Notes under the pieces: model-generated | What the model was told of the DNA's origin: nothing | The model's database searches: none | Seen by the model: only the letters and a program-made list of their open reading frames with translations | In this document: positions 1 to 6,185 of the stretch, piece after piece | Layout: every line of letters starts with the position of its first letter | Numbering within the stretch: the first letter of the stretch is position 1 | NCBI GenBank assembly: GCA_035288405.1 | Contig: DATEAK010000173.1 | Location: 1 to 11,489, forward strand | Origin: JACPSX01 sp035288405 [NCBI: bacterium] | GTDB taxonomy: Bacteria; JACPSX01 | DNA length: 11,489 nt | Reading direction: 5' to 3' | Position numbers and translations under genes: made by a program

Positions 1-771
1 CCGGAAATGGCCTTCACGATGGAGATGATTCCAGCACTTGTGCGGCACGGGTACGAGTACGTGATCATCGATAGCGTTCACGTGAAGCCCAAGACGACGT
101 TAAGTTCCGAGGACAGAGTCTATCGCACACACATCGCCGAGTGCGATGGAGCTCGAATTACGATCGTCCCCCGCGACCGCGATTTGAGCAATGCCCAGGA
201 AAGCGGACTTGATGCCGGCTGGTTCGAGGGAGAGGTCGGAAGGAAAACAGCCACTGCGAACCGGCCTTGTCTTATGACAACCTGGTCGGATGGGGAAAAC
301 GGGGGCTGGTTCCGCCAAATGGACGAAGGGTCAGGATTTTGGGGGCATTTCTTTTCCCCTTACATGGAACGTGTGAGATCCGGTCAGATGACGATTCGTC
401 CCACGACCCTCTCCGAGTTCGTGGCGGGAAATCCGCCGGCAAGCGAGGTCGACGTTCAGACGGGGGCGTGGAACGTGGGGACAACCAGCGGTTATGATTT
501 CTCCCAGTGGGCCGGATCGGACTCCCAGAGAAAGGCTCTCGAGGAGATTTGGAGGTTGAGTCGGGCCTTTCACGAGATGCGGCGGACTTTCCCCGGCATG
601 CAACCGGAACCCGTTGGACGGAAGTTAAGCATCGTGCGCGAGTATATCCTCAGGGCGGAGACGAGTTGTTACCTCTTTTGGGGTGACAGCTGGATTCCGA
701 AATTGTACGAACAAACCCGACTTGCTCACCGGATACTTGGTGAAATCGACAAGATGTCAAATCGTGCCTAG
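1..771 (+). CDS. GH57 glycoside hydrolase, C-terminal part (5' end outside window)
   Basis: The reading frame is open from base 1, and the first codons read P-E-M-A-F, the end of the GH57 motif W-L-P-E. The glutamate at bases 4-6 should be the catalytic nucleophile, so the ATG at base 7 is internal and the N-terminal catalytic half lies upstream. The second catalytic motif is S-D-G-E-N, with the likely acid/base aspartate at bases 289-291. A C-terminal helical region follows, ending in a T-S-C-Y-L-F-W-G motif (about bases 661-684). The protein aligns along its whole visible length with the complete GH57 protein at 2212-3474 (R-D-x-x-x-x-x-x-Q-E-x-x-x-D, S-D-G-E-N, T-S-C-Y-x-x-W-G), so the two are paralogs. 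GH57 enzymes are retaining amylases, 4-alpha-glucanotransferases or branching enzymes; exact specificity cannot be read here. It is probably cytoplasmic and part of an alpha-glucan metabolic block. Confidence 0.88.
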   Translation, partial: PEMAFTMEMIPALVRHGYEYVIIDSVHVKPKTTLSSEDRVYRTHIAECDGARITIVPRDRDLSNAQESGLDAGWFEGEVGRKTATANRPCLMTTWSDGENGGWFRQMDEGSGFWGHFFSPYMERVRSGQMTIRPTTLSEFVAGNPPASEVDVQTGAWNVGTTSGYDFSQWAGSDSQRKALEEIWRLSRAFHEMRRTFPGMQPEPVGRKLSIVREYILRAETSCYLFWGDSWIPKLYEQTRLAHRILGEIDKMSNRA

Positions 772-783
772 CGGCTCCTCACG

Positions 784-810
784 CCGACCTTTTCTCGACA
801 GGAAGGTTGG
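784..810 (+). repeat. Hairpin between GH57 gene and zinc-finger ORF
   Basis: CCGACCTT (784-791) pairs with AAGGTTGG (803-810) through eight base pairs including one G-T wobble, and two further T-G wobbles can close the loop. It starts 12 bases after the upstream stop codon and ends 11 bases before the ribosome binding site of the small downstream ORF. No T-run follows, so it is not a canonical intrinsic terminator. It could be an mRNA end-protecting hairpin or a weak attenuator. Confidence 0.4.
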
Positions 811-834
811 GTGAAAGTCTTGGAGGGACACGCG

Positions 835-948
835 ATGAAGTGTTGGTTCTGCGAGCAGGAAGCGAGAGGAACTTGTGCAGCCTGTGGCCGGGGTTTGTGC
901 CATCAGCACTCCCATATTCATGATGAGATGACCCTGGCAAAATCCTGA
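835..948 (+). CDS. Zinc-finger microprotein (37 aa, B-box/DUF2180-like)
   Basis: This short ORF starts at ATG 835, preceded by a strong ribosome binding site GGAGGG at 822-827 with 7 bases of spacing, and stops at TGA 946-948. The 37-residue product is dominated by a metal-binding pattern: C3-x2-C6-x7-C14-x2-C17-x4-C22-x2-H25, followed by H27 and H29. That spacing resembles B-box-type zinc fingers and the small DUF2180-like proteins, which also begin M-K-C. It has no membrane segment or signal peptide, so it is likely a cytosolic zinc-binding protein that could mediate protein or nucleic-acid contacts. It sits 63 bases after a GH57 gene and 103 bases before the DUF4912 gene, same strand. The eight Cys/His ligand positions within 27 codons and the good ribosome binding site argue against chance. 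Its function is unknown; it is shorter than the relatives I recall and might be a truncated copy. Confidence 0.65.
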   Translation: MKCWFCEQEARGTCAACGRGLCHQHSHIHDEMTLAKS

Positions 949-961
949 CCACGACCGGAAG

Positions 962-993
962 CCCTGGAAAAGTCAACCGATCAAATTCCAGGG
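962..993 (+). repeat. Inverted repeat after the zinc-finger ORF
   Basis: CCCTGGAA (962-969) and TTCCAGGG (986-993) are perfect 8-base inverted arms around a 16-base loop. The hairpin starts 13 bases after the microprotein stop codon. The nearest T-rich stretch (CTTTTT, about 1023-1028) is about 30 bases further on, so an intrinsic terminator is not convincing, but the structure could still end or stabilise the short transcript. The rest of the gap to 1051 holds a TCGATCGA palindrome (994-1001) and a TAAAAT -10-like hexamer (1041-1046) with no -35 partner that I can see. Confidence 0.4.
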
Positions 994-1051
994 TTCGATC
1001 GATTGCAATTCCCTCTCTCGATCTTTTTCCTGATCAAGGTTAAAATGGCCC

Positions 1052-2098
1052 ATGCCTCAGAAAAGACTTCGCCAGGCAGAGAGAAAACCCCGGATTGGAA
1101 GAGACAGTCTCTCTCCCCGATCTTATACAGATCTCCGCCGTTTGACCCGTAAAGAGCTTCAGGCTCTGGCTGTCCGGAAGGGTCTCAAGGGCGGGTCTCG
1201 TCTCAAGAAAGAGGAGCTAGCTCAAGCCCTCATCTCTCTCTTAGGCCTCCGGCCGGAACGACGTTCAGAGCAACCTTCCAAATCCCGGGCTGCGGCCCCA
1301 CCGCCACCGGCTCTATTTGAAGAGGAGAAACCCCCCTTACCGGCAGTGTATGGGAAGACCTGTCTCGTTCTCTTGCCTGTAGACCCCTTCTGGGTCCATG
1401 CTTACTGGGAACTTTCAGGACAGGACACACCAAAGGCCGGCGACGACGGGAAAAAGAGGAGTGAACGATTTCGGTGGATTTTGAGGGTTTATGACGTCAC
1501 GTTCATTCAATTTGACGGCACCAACGCGCACAGCTCTTTTGACATTAAAATCACGCCGCACGCGAGGAACTGGTATATCAACCTATCGAGCCCGCAAAAG
1601 TCCCTTTGTGCGGAACTGGGAAGGATCCGGGCGGATGGGACCTTCTTTCCTGTGGCCCGTTCGAACGTAGTCCAAACCGCGTCCGCCTGGGTTTCACCGA
1701 ACACGGAGGAATCCTGGATGCAGGTGGTTTGGGAGAAAAAATCGATTTATCCCGATGAATCTCGAATTCAGGCTGTCCCTGCGACGCCAGGACACCGTTT
1801 ACCCGGGCAGGTTTCGGCTTCGACCGGAGCCACCATGGAATCCGTCCCTTTACCGGGGCTTTCAAAGCCTGAGATTGATGCCTGGGTCGCACAAAAGAAG
1901 TTGATCAGCCCTGAAGAGTATCGATGTTTCCTGGGAGAAACCCGCCGCAGGTACCAGCCCGGCAGAGAGGAAATCGATCCCTCCACTTCGGAGCTGACTC
2001 CGCTCGAGGTGGCCGCCAGGAATTTCGAATCCGGTCTTTCCTCTCTTGAACTAATGAAAAATCCATCTTTCCCTGCCGACGCTGAGGCGAATCGCTGA
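1052..2098 (+). CDS. DUF4912 protein with N-terminal SAP/Rho-N-like domain
   Basis: This 348-residue protein has three visible parts. Residues 1-27 are basic and probably disordered. Residues 28-61 (L-x-x-L-T-x-x-E-L-x-x-L-A, then G-x-R-x-K-K-E-E-L) match the helix-turn-helix pattern of SAP or Rho N-terminal domains, which usually bind nucleic acids. From about residue 97 comes the DUF4912 core, marked by P-A-V-Y-G, L-L-P-V-D-P, W114 and H-A-Y-W-E-L (116-121), ending near residue 230 with a predicted beta-rich fold. The C-terminal region is low in recognisable motifs. DUF4912 proteins are often found beside GH57 alpha-glucan genes; their biochemical role is not established to my knowledge. 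Here it sits between two paralogous GH57 genes. The start is uncertain because only a weak AAGG (1036-1039) lies upstream, 12 bases away. A glycan-binding or regulatory role is inference from context. Confidence 0.85.
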   Translation: MPQKRLRQAERKPRIGRDSLSPRSYTDLRRLTRKELQALAVRKGLKGGSRLKKEELAQALISLLGLRPERRSEQPSKSRAAAPPPPALFEEEKPPLPAVYGKTCLVLLPVDPFWVHAYWELSGQDTPKAGDDGKKRSERFRWILRVYDVTFIQFDGTNAHSSFDIKITPHARNWYINLSSPQKSLCAELGRIRADGTFFPVARSNVVQTASAWVSPNTEESWMQVVWEKKSIYPDESRIQAVPATPGHRLPGQVSASTGATMESVPLPGLSKPEIDAWVAQKKLISPEEYRCFLGETRRRYQPGREEIDPSTSELTPLEVAARNFESGLSSLELMKNPSFPADAEANR

Positions 2099-2132
2099 AG
2101 GGAAATGGGATGTGAAAAGCGTAGTCTCAACC

Positions 2133-2148
2133 GGAAAGGGAACTTTCC
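2133..2148 (+). repeat. Small GNRA-loop hairpin before GH57 gene
   Basis: GGAAAG (2133-2138) and CTTTCC (2143-2148) form a perfect six-base stem closed by GGAA, which fits the GNRA tetraloop class. It lies between the DUF4912 stop (2098) and the GH57 start (2212). There is no following T-run, so it is not an obvious terminator. The rest of the 113-base gap contains no recognisable promoter. Confidence 0.3.
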
Positions 2149-2211
2149 TCCCCATGTGAGTTTGGGCTAAACTGCAAAGCACGAAGATCACGCAAAAGAG
2201 GGAGGGGTGCG

Positions 2212-3474
2212 ATGGCAAAAGTTGCTTATGTCCCCTGGCTCCACATGCACCAGCCGCCGGTCTGGCAAGAGGGGGAATGTGGGGAGAAACTTGTAGGCAA
2301 TCTCTTCAAGATGATTACCGGCCCCCCGAACTCCGAGGAGAGTTGGAACGGAAGAATCTATGCCCGCTCTTATAAAAATGCGGCCCGCTACGCGCTTCAG
2401 CTTGCTGCAGAAGGAGTCCCCTCAAGGATCATCCTCGATTTCTCGGGGTGTTTGCTCAAAGAGATCTGGGAACTTTCCTCCTCGGGGTTCTTCGATGCCC
2501 TGGAAGTTGAGGGGGAGAAGATCGGCAGCATGATCTCCCTGTACCGGGAAGTTCTGGAGAAATTTCCTGAGACCATCGAGGTTGCAGGTACTTCGTATTT
2601 TCACAATTATTTTCCCGTAAGCCCCCCGCGCGACTGGGAGGCGCAGGTGCAACGGTGGCGAGATCTGTACGGAGAACTTTTCGGGGAGGAGGCTTTAAGG
2701 AGAGTGAAAGGTTTTTGGCTTCCCGAGATGGGCGTCCCCGGGGAAAAGCCGATGGCGGCATTGATCCGCGTCCTCAAGCAAGCAGGTTATCAGTGGTTGA
2801 TCCTTCCTCCCCATGTCCTGCAAGCTCAGAGACCGATGGATGGAGGAGTGTTCCGCTTAGTGTGTGAGGACGAAGAGGGGAGGGAGGAAATCACCGCGGT
2901 TGTTCGGGATACCCAGATGGGAATCCGGCAGCAGGAAGGGTGCGATTCCAATGGAATCTATAATGATCTGCGCTGGAAAAGAGATCACCTCTTCAAAGAA
3001 GGGGAACCCCTATTGGTTGTTCCCACGAGTGATGGAGAAAACGGCAATGCCATGATGTTTCGTTTCTTTTCCGAAACGTTTGCTCCGTTTTTTCGCAGCC
3101 TCTCACGGGAGGAGGGGATCGAATCCCTGAGCATATCCGAATATCTGGAACGGTACTGTCCTGAAGGACCCCGAGAGGTGGTGAAGATCCGGGCGGAGGG
3201 CGGATCATGGATCGGTGGTCACGACTCCTGGCAGCGCAGCGGGCGGGGCGGGGAAATCCTGACCCGGATTGAGGAGGTGAGTCGTCTCCTAGGCTCCGTT
3301 CCTGTTTCCAGTGACCCGCTCTACCGAGAAGCGGAGGAGTGGGTGCTTCGGTGCCAGACAAGCTGCTACGTTTATTGGGGACAAGACTTCTGGTTTCACC
3401 AAGCCGAAAAATCCCTGCAGCGCGCTGAAGAGTGCCTTTTGCGCTTAGGAGAAGCGGGGAGAATAAAGGTCTAG
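2212..3474 (+). CDS. GH57 glycoside hydrolase (amylase/glucanotransferase type)
   Basis: This 420-residue protein carries the GH57 motifs in order. H-M-H-Q-P (residues 11-15) is motif 1. F-W-L-P-E (168-172) contains the presumed nucleophile E172. V-P-T-S-D-G-E-N (270-277) contains the presumed acid/base D274. W-I-G-G-H-D-S-W follows further down, and a C-terminal helical segment carries T-S-C-Y-V-Y-W-G. There is no signal peptide, so it should act in the cytoplasm on alpha-glucans, either hydrolysing or transferring alpha-1,4 linkages. The exact specificity is unassigned. Its ATG is preceded by a GGGAGGGG purine run with good spacing. It is a paralog of the partial gene at the start of the window and lies only 19 bases before the branching enzyme gene, so the two are probably cotranscribed. 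The length is close to compact GH57 members. Confidence 0.9.
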   Translation: MAKVAYVPWLHMHQPPVWQEGECGEKLVGNLFKMITGPPNSEESWNGRIYARSYKNAARYALQLAAEGVPSRIILDFSGCLLKEIWELSSSGFFDALEVEGEKIGSMISLYREVLEKFPETIEVAGTSYFHNYFPVSPPRDWEAQVQRWRDLYGELFGEEALRRVKGFWLPEMGVPGEKPMAALIRVLKQAGYQWLILPPHVLQAQRPMDGGVFRLVCEDEEGREEITAVVRDTQMGIRQQEGCDSNGIYNDLRWKRDHLFKEGEPLLVVPTSDGENGNAMMFRFFSETFAPFFRSLSREEGIESLSISEYLERYCPEGPREVVKIRAEGGSWIGGHDSWQRSGRGGEILTRIEEVSRLLGSVPVSSDPLYREAEEWVLRCQTSCYVYWGQDFWFHQAEKSLQRAEECLLRLGEAGRIKV

Positions 3475-3493
3475 GAGAAGAGAGACTCTAGAG

Positions 3494-5080
3494 GTGGAAA
3501 AGGGATATCTGGCTCTCGTGCTTCACGCCCATTTGCCTTTCGTCCGGCATCCTGAGTACGAGGACTGTCTGGAGGAGCAGTGGTTCTATGAAGCGGTGGT
3601 GGAGACTTACATTCCCCTGATCCAGGTACTTGAAGGATGGGTTCGGGATGGAGTTCCCTTCCGGCTCACACTTTCCCTATCCCCCACTTTGATGGCCATG
3701 TTTCTGGATCCATTGCTTCAAAATCGCACTCTGCGGCAGATTCATAAGTTGCTGGAGCTTTCCGATCGGGAAATCAAGAGGACCCGGGGACAGCCCGAAT
3801 TTCACCGCGTGGCGGAAATGTACCGGGAGCGTTTCGAGAAAGCCCGGGACCTCTATCTGCGCTACGGGAAAAACTTGGTCCAGGCTTTCCGGGAATTTCA
3901 GGAAAGGGGAGGCTTGGAGTGCATTACATCGGCGGCCACGCATGGTTTTTTGCCCCTCCTCTCGATCAACAAAACTGCGGTCCGCGCGCAGGTTCGGGTC
4001 GGAGTGGAAGAATACCGAAAAGACTTCGGACGGAATCCGTTGGGGATTTGGCTTCCCGAGTGCGGTTATTCCCATGGTCTCGACGAACTCCTGCAAGAGT
4101 TCGGGATCCGCTATTTCTTCGTGGAAACCCACGGCCTTCTGCTCGCTGAACCACGGCCTCGCTACGGCGTCAACGCCCCTGTTTATACTCCCTCGGGAGT
4201 GGCCGCCTTCGGCAGGGATCCCGAATCTTCCAAAGCGGTGTGGAGTTCCGTTGAAGGCTATCCCGGAGACTTCGACTACCGGGAATTTTATCGGGACATC
4301 GGATACGACCTGGACTACGAGGCGATCAAATCCTACCTCCCCGCAGGCGGGATCCGGGCTCATACGGGGATCAAGTACTATCGGGTCACCGGAAAGACGG
4401 ATACTAAGGAACCTTACGTGCGGTCCCGGGCTCTGGAAAAAGCTGCGAGCCATGCGGGGAATTTCCTGTTTAACCGGGAGAAGCAAATCGAATACCTCTC
4501 CTCCGTCATGGACCGCGGGCCCCTTTTGGTGGCCCCTTTTGACGCCGAGCTGTTCGGGCACTGGTGGTTTGAGGGCCCCGAATGGATCGACTTCCTGGTC
4601 CGCAAGGCAGCCTACGGCCAGCGGACGATTCGTCTCGTGACCCCCACCGATTACCTGAACCTATATCCTGTGAACCAGGTGTGTTCTCCCGCGGACTCCA
4701 GTTGGGGATATAAAGGATATAACGAGGTCTGGATGAACGGCAGTAACGATTGGATCTATCCTCACCTCCATCAAGCCGCCGATCGCATGGTGGAACTGGC
4801 CAGGAAATTTCCTTTGGCGCGCGGGCTTCAGCTCCGGGCTCTCAATCAGGCGGCTCGGGAGCTTCTTCTGGTTCAGGCCAGCGATTGGTCCTTTATCATG
4901 AAAACGGGGACCACAGTGGACTATGCCACTCGGCGGACCCGCAGCCATCTGACACGGTTTGTGCGCCTGGCCGAGCAAATCCAGGAGGGAAAGATTGAAG
5001 ATGGCTGGCTTTCCCAACTGGAATCGCAAGATTGCATCTTTCCGGAAATTGATTACCGGGTTTACGGCATCTCTTTCTGA
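3494..5080 (+). CDS. GH57 1,4-alpha-glucan branching enzyme
   Basis: This 528-residue protein matches the GH57 branching enzymes (EC 2.4.1.18), which cut alpha-1,4-glucan and transfer the chain to a 6-hydroxyl. The N-terminus has L-H-A-H-L-P-F (H11, H13). The motif I-W-L-P-E-C-G-Y holds the presumed nucleophile E189, and A-P-F-D-A-E-L-F-G-H-W-W-F-E-G-P holds the presumed acid/base D350. The C-terminal DUF1957-type helical region includes S-S-W-G-Y and N-D-W-I-Y-P-H-L-H, which line the substrate groove in known members. Length is typical of the family. The start is GTG 3494: its N-terminus aligns with family members, but AGGAG (3473-3477) is rather far and AGAGG directly abuts the codon, so translation may be coupled to the gene ending 19 bases earlier. 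It is the most confidently assigned enzyme of the glucan block and points to glycogen-like polymer synthesis. Confidence 0.94.
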   Translation: MEKGYLALVLHAHLPFVRHPEYEDCLEEQWFYEAVVETYIPLIQVLEGWVRDGVPFRLTLSLSPTLMAMFLDPLLQNRTLRQIHKLLELSDREIKRTRGQPEFHRVAEMYRERFEKARDLYLRYGKNLVQAFREFQERGGLECITSAATHGFLPLLSINKTAVRAQVRVGVEEYRKDFGRNPLGIWLPECGYSHGLDELLQEFGIRYFFVETHGLLLAEPRPRYGVNAPVYTPSGVAAFGRDPESSKAVWSSVEGYPGDFDYREFYRDIGYDLDYEAIKSYLPAGGIRAHTGIKYYRVTGKTDTKEPYVRSRALEKAASHAGNFLFNREKQIEYLSSVMDRGPLLVAPFDAELFGHWWFEGPEWIDFLVRKAAYGQRTIRLVTPTDYLNLYPVNQVCSPADSSWGYKGYNEVWMNGSNDWIYPHLHQAADRMVELARKFPLARGLQLRALNQAARELLLVQASDWSFIMKTGTTVDYATRRTRSHLTRFVRLAEQIQEGKIEDGWLSQLESQDCIFPEIDYRVYGISF

Positions 5081-5128
5081 CGGAAAGGCCCCCGTCACGG
5101 CTTCTGTTTCCCTCTCCCGGAGAGAAAG

Positions 5129-5153
5129 TAACGGTGTTAAAATAATAACGTTA
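5129..5153 (+). promoter_or_regulatory. AT-rich palindromic block, possible promoter/operator before GalT-like gene
   Basis: In otherwise GC-rich sequence, this block contains nested inverted repeats: TAACG (5129-5133) with CGTTA (5149-5153), and GTTA (5136-5139) with TAAC (5146-5149). It includes TAAAAT (5138-5143), five of six bases of a -10 consensus. No convincing -35 is seen upstream. It lies in the 100-base gap between the branching enzyme and the first GalT-like gene and could be a weak internal promoter or regulator site. Confidence 0.25.
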
Positions 5154-5163
5154 GGATGCGGAA

Positions 5164-5172
5164 GGGAGGAGG
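5164..5172 (+). promoter_or_regulatory. Ribosome binding site fixing a TTG start at 5181
   Basis: GGGAGGAGG lies 8 bases before TTG 5181. This start gives an N-terminus (S-E-L-R-K-E-P) matching that of the tandem paralog (P-E-L-R-K-D-P), whereas the longer open frame from ATG 4959 would overlap the branching enzyme by over 120 bases and add unrelated residues. Confidence 0.75.
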
Positions 5173-5180
5173 CGGCTCCA

Positions 5181-6155
5181 TTGTCTGAGCTTAGAAAAGA
5201 ACCCGTTCTCCAACGCTGGGTCGTGGTTATGAAAAATCACCACCCGCAAAGACTGGAGAGGTGTCCCTTTTGTCCCGGCAACGAGCCCGATACCCCTCCC
5301 GAAGTCTATGCAATCCGGCCTGGGTCGAGCAAATCCGACACACCGGGGTGGACGGTTCGAGTCGTGCCCAACAAATACCCCTTTTTGCGCATCGAAGAGG
5401 AGCCGGCCAAGCGGGCCTACGGGCTGTACGATCGGATGAACGGCGTGGGGGCCCACGAGATCGTCATTGAAACCCCGGAGCACATCCAGCACTTCGGCAC
5501 TATGGAGGTTTCCCAACTCGAAGGGGTTCTCAAGGCCTACCGGGCGCGGTTGCTGGACCTACGGCGCGATACCCGCTTTAAGCACATCGTGATCGTCAAA
5601 AACCACGGGCCGAGTGTCACCGCTCTCCCCCATCCTCACTCCCACATTGTGGCTTTCCCTATTGTGCCCCGCCGCATTGACGAAGAGTTGAAGGGGACGT
5701 TGAACTATTCGCAATTTCACGATCGCTGTATCTACTGCGACATTATCGGACAGGAGAGCAGCCGAAATGAACGAATGATCATGGAGACGGGCCTCTTCGC
5801 CTCTTTTATCCCCTTTGCCTCCCGCTACCCCTATGAGACCTGGATTCTTCCGAAGAAGCACGCCAGCGATTTTGGTCAGATCAGCGACGCCGAAATCGCC
5901 GATCTGGCCAAGCTCCTACGCGGGGTGTTCTCGTGCGTTCGCACGGCTCTCAGCGACCCCCACTACAGCCTGGCCCTGCACTCCTCACCCTTGCAGGAGC
6001 AGCACCGGCCCCAGTACCACTGGCATTTTGAAGTCCGGCCGCGGGTCGAGGTCGTGCACGGGTTTGAGTGGGCCACGGGGCTGTTCATCCACACCATCCC
6101 TCCGGAAGAGGCAGCGGCTCAACTGAAAGCAGCGTGTGAAAAGGTGACCAGTTGA
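5181..6155 (+). CDS. GalT-like nucleotidyltransferase, copy 1 (HxHxH variant)
   Basis: The product (324 residues from TTG 5181) belongs to the GalT branch of the HIT superfamily, which transfers UMP or AMP between hexose-1-phosphates and nucleotide sugars through a nucleotidyl-histidine intermediate. Visible motifs are C-P-F-C-P-G-N-E (C28, C31, zinc ligands), M-N-G-V-G-A-H-E, a central H-P-H-S-H (151-155), a second C-x-x-C (C183, C186) in H-D-R-C-I-Y-C-D, and Y-H-W-H-F-E near the end. By family knowledge H151 should bind zinc and H153 should be the nucleophile. Classical GalT has glutamine two residues after the nucleophile; this copy has H155, as in HIT hydrolases. It may therefore not be a standard UDP-glucose:galactose-1-phosphate uridylyltransferase. 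It is followed 30 bases later by a paralog that keeps the glutamine. Context suggests glucose-1-phosphate or ADP/UDP-glucose metabolism. Confidence 0.88.
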   Translation: MSELRKEPVLQRWVVVMKNHHPQRLERCPFCPGNEPDTPPEVYAIRPGSSKSDTPGWTVRVVPNKYPFLRIEEEPAKRAYGLYDRMNGVGAHEIVIETPEHIQHFGTMEVSQLEGVLKAYRARLLDLRRDTRFKHIVIVKNHGPSVTALPHPHSHIVAFPIVPRRIDEELKGTLNYSQFHDRCIYCDIIGQESSRNERMIMETGLFASFIPFASRYPYETWILPKKHASDFGQISDAEIADLAKLLRGVFSCVRTALSDPHYSLALHSSPLQEQHRPQYHWHFEVRPRVEVVHGFEWATGLFIHTIPPEEAAAQLKAACEKVTS

Positions 6156-6185
6156 GATTTCGCCGGCTGTTGAAGAGGACTCTTC

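Noticed and set aside
3677-4561. Long antisense open frame (294 codons) opposite the branching enzyme
   Set aside because: It lies wholly within a gene with clear GH57 motifs, has no ribosome binding site or recognisable domain, and is explained by codon bias of the sense gene.
3942-4640. 232-codon + strand frame inside the branching enzyme
   Set aside because: It is low in recognisable motifs, rich in Ser/Pro/Arg as expected for an out-of-frame reading, and overlaps the catalytic motifs of the real gene.
4959-5180. Upstream extension of the first GalT-like gene to ATG 4959
   Set aside because: It would overlap the branching enzyme by over 120 bases; the TTG at 5181 has an excellent ribosome binding site and gives the N-terminus seen in the paralog.
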